Of a stretch of 64,000 bases of DNA, positions 38,285 through 46,159 are shown piece after piece. This stretch comes from a virus. Position 1 is the first letter of the stretch, and every line of letters starts with the position of its first letter. The DNA lies in the IMG/VR virus record IMGVR_UViG_3300031521_000012, positions 1 to 64,000 of that record; one strand, given 5' to 3'. Below the pieces are notes generated by a model, which searched no databases, had not been told where the DNA came from, and was given only the letters and a program-made list of their open reading frames with translations. The position numbers were made by a program, and so were the translations under genes.

Positions 38285-38725
38285 TTATTTTTTGTCAAAA
38301 ATTTCACTCCAACAGTATCCCATAACGCATCCAATACCCCATGAAATATAATTAGGTGCTGTAAAAAAATGATCTAGTGCAATCATAACTGCTGTGCATG
38401 CTGCCCAATACAGTCCGTTGATGATAAATTTTTTCATAGAGTTGTTATTTTTAATTAATCTAATATGTTTGATGTCTTGATATTCCTCAGAAATAAGAAT
38501 AAAATTTATTGTTTCTTCTTCAATGAGAAATTCTTTAAGATCAGTTTTACAATAAGAACGATATGATTCTTGAGTTAAGGGATTATAGCATCTATAGCCA
38601 TGTGCATAGGTTTTAATAGCATAAATAAGATCGCTTTTTCCAGTAAATTCCAGCCTATTATTTATATTAATAGAATTAATAAGATGGTCAAGAGTGCATT
38701 TTATTAGCTTAATTTTATTTTTCAC
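38285..38725 (-). CDS. Protein with soluble N-part and C-terminal membrane span (146 residues)
   Basis: Residues about 1-90 resemble the neighbouring gene at 38728 (helix, strands, CKTDLKEFLIEEETINFILI). Residues about 96-140 are hydrophobic (FIINGLYWAACTAVMIALDHF). It may be a fusion of that module with a membrane anchor. Confidence 0.73.
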   Translation of the reverse strand: MKNKIKLIKCTLDHLINSININNRLEFTGKSDLIYAIKTYAHGYRCYNPLTQESYRSYCKTDLKEFLIEEETINFILISEEYQDIKHIRLIKNNNSMKKFIINGLYWAACTAVMIALDHFFTAPNYISWGIGCVMGYCWSEIFDKK

Positions 38726-38727
38726 GG

Positions 38728-38979
38728 TTATTTTGTTATTTCGATTTCTTCCTTAGTTTCAGTTATGAGAGTATAGATGGTATGGCGATCATTTTTATAC
38801 AAATGTAATATCAAATCATCAATTTTATAATGAAACATAGTTTTGGCATTTACATGCTCAACAGTATAATCATCCCAATTTTTTCTTATAACCTCAATAA
38901 AGCCAGAGTTTTGACACTCAAGCCTTGTGTTTTTAGTAATACTACTAATCACTTGCGATACACTAAGTCTGCTTTTCAT
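38728..38979 (-). CDS. Unknown 83-residue protein, paralogue of the 38285 N-domain
   Basis: SVSQVISSITKNTRLECQNS, YKIDDLILHLYKNDRHTIYT, ITETKEEIEIT. Matches the layout of 38285 and more loosely 36592 and 34843. ATGA overlap with the upstream gene. Confidence 0.73.
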   Translation of the reverse strand: MKSRLSVSQVISSITKNTRLECQNSGFIEVIRKNWDDYTVEHVNAKTMFHYKIDDLILHLYKNDRHTIYTLITETKEEIEITK

Positions 38980-39209
38980 GATGTTTTATTATTAAACCAA
39001 TCCCTAATAGTATCGAGTACATCATAAGACATATTAAATATATTCTGTGCAGCATCAGCACCTTTGTTCCCCCAAATAATCCACGATAACGGCATTATAA
39101 CAATCAACGAAACAAAATACGCTGTCGTCACTGTCAAATATACTATAGTGAATACGACTTGTATTAGTCGCAATATAATATTGAAAATAAACTTACCTAC
39201 TGTATTCAT
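38976..39209 (-). CDS. Small membrane protein (77 residues)
   Basis: Hydrophobic residues about 5-48 (FIFNIILRLIQVVFTIVYLT, VSLIVIMPLSWIIWG) form one or two spans. Start overlaps the end of the upstream gene. Function unknown. Confidence 0.75.
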   Translation of the reverse strand: MNTVGKFIFNIILRLIQVVFTIVYLTVTTAYFVSLIVIMPLSWIIWGNKGADAAQNIFNMSYDVLDTIRDWFNNKTS

Positions 39210-39591
39210 TGTGCCATTTTATAAATTCAACAACTGCTTCCCAACAAGCATCAATTAATGTATCTGCTTGATGTAGCGAAAAACCATTTAAACTTACCAT
39301 TATTTGTCCTGTTTCATCATTTAGCATTCCAAAGGAACGTGGATATGAATGCTCAACATAGACAATTCCATCACCAACTTTTATCCTGCAAATCTTTTCA
39401 ACTACTGCCATTAATCCATTCCAATCTTTATGAAAGTATAGTTGATCTTCATCACAACCATTTACATTATCGATTTCACATTCTTGCCATAGAGTTTCTA
39501 TATTGCCATTAAGTTTAAATGGTAATAGCTTTGCTCCCATGTATATAGCGATAAGTTTATTTCCTTCGAGTACTTCTACAAGTGCTTTCAT
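39193..39591 (-). CDS. GNxLIAxxxG-family protein 1 (132 residues)
   Basis: EGNKLIAIYMGAK (9-21), FHKDWNGLMAVVEKI (53-67) and ACWEAVVEFIKWHNE (115-129). Same family as 39596 and both halves of 41146. This pattern of GN-LIA, W-WLM-VV-KI and VW-VV-YI-WYN occurs in Bacteroidota phages and prophages in my memory; the role is unknown. Confidence 0.76.
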   Translation of the reverse strand: MKALVEVLEGNKLIAIYMGAKLLPFKLNGNIETLWQECEIDNVNGCDEDQLYFHKDWNGLMAVVEKICRIKVGDGIVYVEHSYPRSFGMLNDETGQIMVSLNGFSLHQADTLIDACWEAVVEFIKWHNEYSR

Positions 39592-39595
39592 AATA

Positions 39596-39994
39596 CTATG
39601 GATTTGATCGACCTATGTTTTTGTTATACCAGTTGATATATTTAACAACAGCTTTCCATACTGCTTCAATTTTAGACTCTGATGAACTACTGACAAATGC
39701 GCCACCAATATAATCAACAGAAGCTCTATTTGGATAGAATATAACAAACCATTTATAAATAATATCAACCTTATTTACCTTAATAATTATGCTCATTGGA
39801 ACTTTGCTCTCGTCTTCAATCTTATTAACAACAAGCATTAACCAATCCCATGAACGATCATACATTAATTGATTGGGTTCAAATATTAATCCCGATTCAT
39901 CATCAAGCATATATCTTCCATACATGGTTTTTTTTGCACCAATGTAAATGGCAATTAGCTCGTTGCCGATTGTAATTTCTTCTGGTTCTTGCAT
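39596..39994 (-). CDS. GNxLIAxxxG-family protein 2 (132 residues)
   Basis: IGNELIAIYIGAKK, YDRSWDWLMLVVNKIED, IEAVWKAVVKYINWYNKN. A GTG one codon upstream is possible; the ATG overlaps the previous TGA (TGATG) and is preferred. Confidence 0.76.
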   Translation of the reverse strand: MQEPEEITIGNELIAIYIGAKKTMYGRYMLDDESGLIFEPNQLMYDRSWDWLMLVVNKIEDESKVPMSIIIKVNKVDIIYKWFVIFYPNRASVDYIGGAFVSSSSESKIEAVWKAVVKYINWYNKNIGRSNP

Positions 39995-40383
39995 CACTTA
40001 TATTTTTTGATGATATCAATAAGTTTTTTTAAAATATTCAAATCGACTTTATCTCTTTGCTGAATTTCATATAGCTTATTGATTTGTGATTCTTTTAACC
40101 ATCCCAAATTCTTTTGTGCCATAAGACCAGTTAAAAAGCCATGATCGCTACTATTAGCTGTTAACTTAAGTTGTTTACGAATCATGGTGAATATGCCATG
40201 CATACGACCTTCTGGTGCTCTTTCGCATTCAGGCGTATCTTTTACATAGATCAATACCTTGCAAACTAAAGGATCACTCAATGCACGATTTAATGATGTT
40301 GGAATATCAATTCTTGAAATGTTAGTATCTGCGACATACTCCCATAGCTTATCTTTAGGTATTATTTTTTTTATCCGTATCAT
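39994..40383 (-). CDS. Unknown 129-residue protein
   Basis: Basic helical protein (SLNRALSDPLVCKVLIYVKD, GIFTMIRKQLKLTANSS). First gene after the promoter at 40405. Not recognised. Confidence 0.76.
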   Translation of the reverse strand: MIRIKKIIPKDKLWEYVADTNISRIDIPTSLNRALSDPLVCKVLIYVKDTPECERAPEGRMHGIFTMIRKQLKLTANSSDHGFLTGLMAQKNLGWLKESQINKLYEIQQRDKVDLNILKKLIDIIKKYK

Positions 40384-40404
40384 TTGATAATTATTAGTGT
40401 TAAT

Positions 40405-40439
40405 ATCTATTATACGTATGAGAGTATGAAAAGGTTACA
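40405..40439 (-). promoter_or_regulatory. ECF-type promoter (leftward)
   Basis: Minus strand TGTAAC 40439-40434, 17-base spacer, CGTATAATAGATATTAA from 40416. Confidence 0.82.
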
Positions 40440-40443
40440 AATC

Positions 40444-40496
40444 ATCACTTTTATTTTTTGATTTTATATTCAATTTTATCAAAAAATAAAAGTGAT
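40444..40496 (-). terminator. 19-bp perfect inverted repeat spanning the end of a gene
   Basis: 40444-40462 and 40478-40496 are exact reverse complements (ATCACTTTTATTTTTTGAT and its complement). The hairpin includes the last 15 codons of the gene at 40451 and its stop. It lies directly before the next promoter, so the coding end and terminator are the same bases. Confidence 0.8.
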
Positions 40497-40909
40497 CTAT
40501 TGATGAACCTACGGTGTTTAATCAATTTGTTTTGTTCTGATCGAGATTCATCATTTAGAATTTTATATGTACGTTCTGCTTCAAAATGATCAGGATAGAT
40601 TTGCAATTCCCATTCATTTATTTCATCTTCGACAGTATCTACTTCCCTAGCCAATAAAAACATAATATATTTATGCACCTTTTGACCGATGATATTCTGG
40701 CAATTATCAATTTCAGTAATTAGTAATTGATACACAGCGATTTTATCTTCAATCTTAGCAAGATCAGCTTGTAATAGGGTATAGTTTTCATCATCACAGC
40801 TATAGCCACTTCGATTAAAAGCATTGATTAGTGTACTCGATTTAAATCCTAACGCAGTTATCTTCTCATGAATCAAATCCTTTAGTAAGTCAACATATAT
40901 TCTATCCAT
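40451..40909 (-). CDS. Unknown 152-residue helical protein
   Basis: Extended helices (LADLAKIEDKIAVYQLLITE; ISVDTVEDEINEWELQ-like segment near 95), possibly coiled coil. The C-terminal codons form one arm of a terminator hairpin. Not recognised. Confidence 0.75.
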   Translation of the reverse strand: MDRIYVDLLKDLIHEKITALGFKSSTLINAFNRSGYSCDDENYTLLQADLAKIEDKIAVYQLLITEIDNCQNIIGQKVHKYIMFLLAREVDTVEDEINEWELQIYPDHFEAERTYKILNDESRSEQNKLIKHRRFINRSLLFFDKIEYKIKK

Positions 40910-40911
40910 GA

Positions 40912-41142
40912 TTAATCTTGTTTAAATGTTAATATAATACCGATGCCCGCTTCGATCTCAAAAACACAGTCATTGCCACGATAGCCTCTGTAAACAGTAA
41001 TCTGGCTATTGGTTGATATTTGCTTCTTTTCTTCATTAATTGTATCAACTTGTGTTGGGGAATTTTTATATTCTGGATTAGTAATATAATAATTCATATT
41101 TCTATCTTTACCTACTTGAATTGATGTTATAATATTTGCCAT
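40912..41142 (-). CDS. Unknown 76-residue protein
   Basis: Beta-rich small protein (QITVYRGYRGNDCVFEIEAG). Two bases from the next gene. Not recognised. Confidence 0.72.
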   Translation of the reverse strand: MANIITSIQVGKDRNMNYYITNPEYKNSPTQVDTINEEKKQISTNSQITVYRGYRGNDCVFEIEAGIGIILTFKQD

Positions 41143-41145
41143 AGC

Positions 41146-41883
41146 TTATTTATTATACACTTTATTATACCATTCAACCACCAAGACCACCATTTTCCAA
41201 ACACATTCGATTTTAGTTAAGTCAGAATCAAAAATATTACTATTAACTAAATCACCAGATACTCTTAGTTTGCTATGACTTTTATAATAGATTGCTTCAT
41301 AAAACAATGATGAATCATCTTCATTCTTATAATTTGCATATACATGGCTTTCAGTTATATGAAATCCAGCACAGTCAGGTAGATTTTCAAGTTTTTGAAC
41401 AATAGGCATTAACCATTCCCATGTATTGTGATAAATAAATTCGTTTGGTTCAAATATACCACAACCATCTTGCATGTAATATCCTTGTGGATATGCTTCT
41501 GGTGCATCATTAATAAATTCCCATCCATCAAATAATGCAATAAGTTCGTTTCCTCTTAAAATTTCTTCTGATGTTAGCGCCATTTTTTTATATGTTTGAG
41601 TATTATAGCTTTCAATATAATTCACAACTTGTGTCCAAGTGTACCGAATATTTACTTCTAACACACCTTCTTTGATTTCGCTGATTGAAATACCAGAAAC
41701 AGGCATTTCATTAAGAATTTTCTTAACAACAGGCATTAGCCAATTCCATTCAGCATGGTATTTAGCCCACGTTTTAATTGGTTCACACCTTTCGGAACTT
41801 GTTTCAACGTTAACTTCATCACCGTTTTTATAACCCATAAATTTGGCAATTAATTCGTTACCTATATAGATATTCGTTATCAT
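41146..41883 (-). CDS. Tandem GNxLIAxxxG-family protein (245 residues, two repeats)
   Basis: Repeat 1 covers about residues 1-95 (IGNELIAKFMGYKNG, YHAEWNWLMPVVKKI, WTQVVNYIESYNT). Repeat 2 covers about 105-244 (LRGNELIALFDGWEF, YHNTWEWLMPIVQKL, IECVWKMVVLVVEWYNK). It is an in-frame fusion or duplication of the units at 39193 and 39596. Confidence 0.78.
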   Translation of the reverse strand: MITNIYIGNELIAKFMGYKNGDEVNVETSSERCEPIKTWAKYHAEWNWLMPVVKKILNEMPVSGISISEIKEGVLEVNIRYTWTQVVNYIESYNTQTYKKMALTSEEILRGNELIALFDGWEFINDAPEAYPQGYYMQDGCGIFEPNEFIYHNTWEWLMPIVQKLENLPDCAGFHITESHVYANYKNEDDSSLFYEAIYYKSHSKLRVSGDLVNSNIFDSDLTKIECVWKMVVLVVEWYNKVYNK

Positions 41884-42131
41884 TTGCTTTCCCTTTCTCC
41901 ATCAATAAATGCTTGTTGTGTAGCCCGACTAAACTTAATCAGGTCTTCGAGTGTTAGATCATAATAACCTCTCACATATAATTCAATTGCACCAATCATA
42001 TCCGATAATTCACATATGGTTAGTATTTTATCTCCTTGCTCAATAGCATCCAACAATTCCAAATATTCTTCGGTTATTTTAGATACTTCACCTATTTTGC
42101 CTTTAGGAATTTTATTTTTATGATATGCCAT
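41880..42131 (-). CDS. MazG-like nucleotide pyrophosphohydrolase (83 residues)
   Basis: KITEEYLELLDAIEQGDKIL followed by CELSDMIGAIELYVRG shows the EExxE...ExxD metal-binding pattern of all-alpha NTP pyrophosphatases. Phage MazG proteins hydrolyse (d)NTPs or alarmones. ATG 42131 directly follows the upstream stop; the frame is open a little further upstream. The domain is minimal, so activity is probable but not certain. Confidence 0.75.
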   Translation of the reverse strand: MAYHKNKIPKGKIGEVSKITEEYLELLDAIEQGDKILTICELSDMIGAIELYVRGYYDLTLEDLIKFSRATQQAFIDGERESK

Positions 42132-42132
42132 A

Positions 42133-42416
42133 TTATTCTTTCTTTTTAAATAATGCAATCAATTCCTGCTGTTTTTCATTAGTCATGAACCTATCAATAT
42201 CAGCTTCAATTTTTTTATAAATTCCTTCCCCATAATTTCCCAACGGACACCAATCAGGAATTGGAACTTCTTCTACTATTGGGTCAGTCTTATGTACAAT
42301 TAATTTATGACACATACGACATTCAACATTAATTTCATATTGACGTGGTAATATAGAAGCAATTGCTTCCATATGGGGCATTCATTACAGCTATCAATTT
42401 TTATTATCTTTGTCAT
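42133..42416 (-). pseudogene. Cysteine-rich small protein with an apparent frameshift
   Basis: A start at 42416 gives TKIIKIDSCNECP, then the frame is lost at a CCCC run (about 42380). The +1 frame continues HMEAIASILPRQYEINVECRMC and ends ...IPDWCPLGNYGE...KKKE. The joined protein, about 94 residues with paired CxxC sites and IPDWCPL, resembles a common small phage zinc protein. One extra C would repair it, so either the gene is broken or the base count in the run is wrong. Confidence 0.65.
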
Positions 42417-42422
42417 AATATT

Positions 42423-42980
42423 TTATTTTATCAATCCTAATTCAATTCCGTTGATGGTGCTGGAAAATCTTGGTTCAGCACAGCCAGTACCATAAATCCA
42501 ATGAAGAAAGCTTGTTCGTCTTATTCCATAGCTTCCTAACTCAATATTATTTACTTTAATATCGAATTGCTGATTACCAGTGCATTCAATATAGCAGTCA
42601 GGTAATCTACCACGAAAGAAGAACATCGCAGTATCAACTAATTTAGTTAATTCACTACCAGTTACATCATCAGTTATGATAAGTTCGTTCTTCATGAAGT
42701 ATTTCGTATGCGTTTCATCAAATTCTTCAAACCTAAAACATGGTGTGATTGTTTGATACTTGCCTTTAGTTAAAAAACATTTAAGATATTGATAGAGAAA
42801 CGACTGCTCGCCTGATGCAACCAAACACTTATCATTATGCTTTAACTGCATGTTAATTCTGTCTTTGGGCTTGGTGATATCATCAATAGCTTTACTGACA
42901 GTCCACGGTGTTTCAATACGTGTGAAGCCACATGCTTCGTAGTACTTAACTGATTCATCCAATATTTTATAATCGATCAT
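42423..42980 (-). CDS. Class II aminoacyl-tRNA-synthetase-like catalytic core (185 residues)
   Basis: The layout follows the class II fold. A motif-1-like helix (ESVKYYEACGFTRIETPW, residues 8-25) leads to KCLVASGEQSFLYQYLKC (50-67). A motif-2-like part is TPCFRFEEFDETHTKYFMKNEL (78-99, with the FRFEE arginine), and a motif-3-like end is WIYGTGCAEPRF (about 163-174). No anticodon-binding domain is present, and at 185 residues it is far shorter than a true synthetase. It could be an amino-acid ligase acting on something other than tRNA. The call is from motif reading only. Confidence 0.7.
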   Translation of the reverse strand: MIDYKILDESVKYYEACGFTRIETPWTVSKAIDDITKPKDRINMQLKHNDKCLVASGEQSFLYQYLKCFLTKGKYQTITPCFRFEEFDETHTKYFMKNELIITDDVTGSELTKLVDTAMFFFRGRLPDCYIECTGNQQFDIKVNNIELGSYGIRRTSFLHWIYGTGCAEPRFSSTINGIELGLIK

Positions 42981-43025
42981 CGGTTTTTATTTAGAAATTT
43001 CTATTGTAAATGTTTTCATATGTAA

Positions 43026-43193
43026 TTATTTTAAATGTTTAGGTTTTCTAAAAATTAGATAGAATGGAAATAAAACCCATGCTATAATATAGCCTAGAAG
43101 GGTACATAGCATAACCAAAATGAATATTGGTATTACGATGAAAGCTCTAGCTATTAATAATAATATTTCTGTTTTTTGTAAACTATTTTTCAT
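43026..43193 (-). CDS. Small membrane protein, 55 residues
   Basis: Residues about 9-47 are hydrophobic (ILLLIARAFIVIPIFILVML, LLGYIIAWVLFPFYLIF), two spans, with a basic tail (RKPKHLK). Three bases from the upstream gene. Function unknown. Confidence 0.65.
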   Translation of the reverse strand: MKNSLQKTEILLLIARAFIVIPIFILVMLCTLLGYIIAWVLFPFYLIFRKPKHLK

Positions 43194-43195
43194 TT

Positions 43196-43639
43196 TTATA
43201 TAAATTTTTCGTTACAAATACTACATATGTAAGTCATGTCGTTATCACTTCCACATAAAATCATTGCTGATCTACCATCAGGAAGTATATGATTACAACT
43301 ATTTACAACAGGTACTTTGGGATTTGCGTTTAAGAACGTATTAAGCTCTTTCATATCAAATTCACTTAATTTACCAAATACACAAACACCATCCCCATCA
43401 AAGTATCTATCAATAACAGTAATGGTATAATTTTTAAACATATCGATTAATGCTTTATTGTTTTTTTCCTTAGTGGCAAAAATTTGAATATATTTAAGCC
43501 AAAATGGATTATACACTAAAGTAATCTTATCGTTAGCCATTAAATGTAATGCAAACTTAATATCGATATTGATAATAATATCACCATGTGCTGTATTAAT
43601 AATTAAATCAGCAGATGTTTTTCCATAGAATTTCTTCAT
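43196..43639 (-). CDS. Unknown 147-residue protein with C-terminal zinc site
   Basis: Soluble alpha/beta N-part; CNHILPDGRSAMILCGSDN and CSICNEKF at the end (residues about 114-145) provide a Cx..H..C..CxxC set. Unknown role. Confidence 0.73.
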   Translation of the reverse strand: MKKFYGKTSADLIINTAHGDIIINIDIKFALHLMANDKITLVYNPFWLKYIQIFATKEKNNKALIDMFKNYTITVIDRYFDGDGVCVFGKLSEFDMKELNTFLNANPKVPVVNSCNHILPDGRSAMILCGSDNDMTYICSICNEKFI

Positions 43640-43641
43640 GA

Positions 43642-43968
43642 TTATAATATTGTAGTTGTTTTCACTTGTTTATTAAAAATTAATTGATCATATCCAATCT
43701 TAATTGAAATATCCTTTTCGCAGTCTTCAATATTTTCATACTTAGTACTAGTAAACGTACTCCAAAAGTTATCATATTTTCTTTCAACTAAATATCGAAG
43801 TGTTCCATCATTTAGTTCCTGTCGTATAATTCTGTAAACATGCAACTTGCTTTCATATGTTTTAAAAGTGGGTTCTACTACTTCTGGTATTGATGCATGT
43901 TTACATAGACGATTAAGTAATGCCCATTTTTGACGTTCAACATCGAGCAAGTTTTTAAATATCCCCAT
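43642..43968 (-). CDS. RIxKxELNxG-family paralogue 1 (108 residues)
   Basis: YESKLHVYRIIRQELNDGTL, then W...F...IEDCEKDI and an end in KTTTIL. First of five tandem paralogues that all finish in -IL-stop. Function unknown. Confidence 0.77.
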   Translation of the reverse strand: MGIFKNLLDVERQKWALLNRLCKHASIPEVVEPTFKTYESKLHVYRIIRQELNDGTLRYLVERKYDNFWSTFTSTKYENIEDCEKDISIKIGYDQLIFNKQVKTTTIL

Positions 43969-43970
43969 GA

Positions 43971-44297
43971 TTATAATATCGTTTTTGTTTTAATCAAAGT
44001 TTGAAATATTTGCATATCGCTTTTAACGTATTCTTCGATCTTTTCTTCGGCATCCTCAAACGTGTTTAATTTAAGTTCACTGCCAGCTTTATTAGCCAGT
44101 GTGTTCCAACCTTCAGTAGCTTCTTTCTCTGTTTCAAGTGGGACTACTTTTTTAAATTCAATACAGTAGTGAACAACGCCATTATTTAATTCATATTTCG
44201 CAACACGATAGTTATGTAATGGAGATATATAACGTTTAAATCCCGACTTCTTTTCCTTCTTTGTGGGAAATGATTCACCTTCTAAATGTAATAGCAT
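43971..44297 (-). CDS. RIxKxELNxG-family paralogue 2 (108 residues)
   Basis: YISPLHNYRVAKYELNNGVV, WNTLANKAGSELK, FEDAEEKIEEYVKSD, end KTKTIL. Two bases upstream of paralogue 1. Confidence 0.78.
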   Translation of the reverse strand: MLLHLEGESFPTKKEKKSGFKRYISPLHNYRVAKYELNNGVVHYCIEFKKVVPLETEKEATEGWNTLANKAGSELKLNTFEDAEEKIEEYVKSDMQIFQTLIKTKTIL

Positions 44298-44311
44298 AAT
44301 ATTATGTTTAA

Positions 44312-44584
44312 TTATAATATCTCAACACTTTTAACATCACGTGGGTCGTATTTTAGCGACTTGGCGTAATATTCAACTTCTTTAGCAATTTCTTCGTTGA
44401 TGAATTCTAATGCTAACTTTTTAGTTGGGTATTCAGTCACCAACATACGCCATGAATTTTTATGTGGCTTATCGGAAGACGTTATGTATTCAATACGAAA
44501 GATCAGATTGCCTGTATTGAATACGATTTTAACTATTCGATATTGCGTTGATGGACTTTGATAAATGGTGTAGCTTGATTTCAT
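44312..44584 (-). CDS. RIxKxELNxG-family paralogue 3 (90 residues)
   Basis: YTIYQSPSTQYRIVKIVFNT, SWRMLVTEY, ALEFINEEIAKE, end KSVEIL. The most divergent member. Confidence 0.76.
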   Translation of the reverse strand: MKSSYTIYQSPSTQYRIVKIVFNTGNLIFRIEYITSSDKPHKNSWRMLVTEYPTKKLALEFINEEIAKEVEYYAKSLKYDPRDVKSVEIL

Positions 44585-44586
44585 TG

Positions 44587-44889
44587 TTATAGTATTGTTG
44601 TTTTTTTTAATTTCATTCCGTGCATTTGATCGTCAGATTTAATCAATTTGGCTATAAGTTTTTCGGTATCGCCAAATGCTGAAAAATCCAAATTTAGAAT
44701 ATTGCTATCGTCCATAACAGGTCTCCAATTGTTTTCGAATTCATCAGCAGCATTACGCTTTTCAATAGTATAAAATATTCTACCATTATTTAGCTCATGC
44801 TTTAAAATGCGATAATTATTTAATATGCTATGATAAATGGTGTAATTTCCATTTGGATTATCATCGATTATTTTATCTTTCTTGCTCAT
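44587..44889 (-). CDS. RIxKxELNxG-family paralogue 4 (100 residues)
   Basis: YTIYHSILNNYRILKHELNN, NWRPVMDDS, FGDTEKLIAKLIKSDDQ, end KKTTIL. Confidence 0.78.
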   Translation of the reverse strand: MSKKDKIIDDNPNGNYTIYHSILNNYRILKHELNNGRIFYTIEKRNAADEFENNWRPVMDDSNILNLDFSAFGDTEKLIAKLIKSDDQMHGMKLKKTTIL

Positions 44890-45203
44890 TATAATATTTC
44901 TTTTTTGATTATTTTCTTTTGTTCGTCTTTAATATGTCGTTCTAAATCAGATTGAATATGCTCGTCAATACAGGCTATAGCTTGCTCAAATGTTTCAAAA
45001 CCAGCATCAGAGCCAATTCTATATTCATATGTTCTCCAAAGTCCATTAACATCTTTATGCCCCAAATAATACTCTTCAGCCTGAGCATGTAGATGTTGAA
45101 CCTCAAACTCCGAAGTATTATTAGCTCTTGTGGTTTTAACTATTCTATAAATGCAAGTAGGACTTCTGTAAACAGTAAAGCCATATTTATCATCATTTGT
45201 CAT
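44889..45203 (-). CDS. RIxKxELNxG-family paralogue 5 (104 residues)
   Basis: FTVYRSPTCIYRIVKTTRAN, LWRTYEYRIGSDAG, FEQAIACIDEHIQSD, end KKEIL. The frame is open to 45227; ATG 45203, two bases after the upstream stop, matches the spacing of the other members. Confidence 0.76.
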   Translation of the reverse strand: MTNDDKYGFTVYRSPTCIYRIVKTTRANNTSEFEVQHLHAQAEEYYLGHKDVNGLWRTYEYRIGSDAGFETFEQAIACIDEHIQSDLERHIKDEQKKIIKKEIL

Positions 45204-45204
45204 A

Positions 45205-45660
45205 TCACTCCCATTTATATATTTCATTTATATCATTCAAAACTTGGTTGCCACCGAATCTACCAATCATAACTTCTGCATCATTAGAAACAATTACGTT
45301 TTCACATATAATATCTCCACCATATATTTTAGAGTTGCCTGATACATTTACATTATTGAAAACTCTAGCTTCATCATATATCATTGCAGTTCCATGAACT
45401 TTAGCATTGCCAGATACTCTACTCTCTCCAAATACCCTTGCTTTACCGAATATAACTGCGTTACCAAAGACTATTGCATTGCCGAATACTTGTGCCTCAT
45501 TTGCCACCCAAGCCTCGTCTAAGAGGTTTAATTCGCTTTGAATCCAACCACCCTTATGACCTGCTTTTCCCCATTTGCAATCAACAATTAATTCAATACG
45601 AAATACTTTAACTCCGTAGTCATTAATTTTAAATTCATCGGTGAGTTTATAGATATTCAT
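45205..45660 (-). CDS. Left-handed beta-helix / hexapeptide-repeat protein (151 residues)
   Basis: An N-terminal cap with GGWIQSELNLLDEAWVANEA is followed by at least eight hexapeptide-like turns (AQVFGNAIVFGNAVIFGKAR, VSGNAKVHGTAMIYDEARVF), about residues 55-130. This pattern folds as a left-handed parallel beta-helix. Phage copies are common and uncharacterised; no acyltransferase active site is evident. Confidence 0.83.
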   Translation of the reverse strand: MNIYKLTDEFKINDYGVKVFRIELIVDCKWGKAGHKGGWIQSELNLLDEAWVANEAQVFGNAIVFGNAVIFGKARVFGESRVSGNAKVHGTAMIYDEARVFNNVNVSGNSKIYGGDIICENVIVSNDAEVMIGRFGGNQVLNDINEIYKWE

Positions 45661-45678
45661 TCTAATATAGTTTCATTA

Positions 45679-45864
45679 TTAAATTGATTGAATATGGAAT
45701 GAAGACCACTTCTCCCTTATTATAAACCCCCCCCAACTACCGCTACGAGTGATTTCGAATACAATGCCTAAGTCATTAATTTCCAGTATTTTTCCAACTG
45801 CTCCATAAGAATCTGGATTTACAATTACAACTGTTATGCCTACACAAAAATATTCACTTGTCAT
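45679..45864 (-). CDS. Unknown 61-residue protein
   Basis: Small beta-barrel-like sequence (VGITVVIVNPDSYGAVGKIL, IREKWSSFHIQ), perhaps KOW/SH3-like. ATG 45864 overlaps the upstream stop; the frame is open to 45882. Confidence 0.68.
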   Translation of the reverse strand: MTSEYFCVGITVVIVNPDSYGAVGKILEINDLGIVFEITRSGSWGGFIIREKWSSFHIQSI

Positions 45865-46150
45865 AATTTCCTCGTTTTTCATTCATTAATATCTTACAGG
45901 TTCTTTTCTTCTTAGTGATTATATCTGCTAGAAATTCTTTAGCACTATTAACACTACCGTTTTTAATGTAATCTGGATAAACTTTTTCTTCGAAAACAAT
46001 TAATTGTTTCTTCCACCATTCACCATTTTCGGTATTAAGTACTGATATACCAGCATCATCAGGAATTACATTTCCTTCGCTGTCATTACGTACATCAGCG
46101 TAATTAGTAGCTATCCATCTGGCGAATAAAAGCATTTTAACTTGTTCCAT
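45854..46150 (-). CDS. Unknown 98-residue protein
   Basis: Helical start (QVKMLLFARWIATNYADV) then NGEWWKKQLIVFEEKVYPDY. Not recognised. Ends overlapping the next gene. Confidence 0.73.
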   Translation of the reverse strand: MEQVKMLLFARWIATNYADVRNDSEGNVIPDDAGISVLNTENGEWWKKQLIVFEEKVYPDYIKNGSVNSAKEFLADIITKKKRTCKILMNEKRGNYDK

Positions 46151-46159
46151 GGAGATTAT

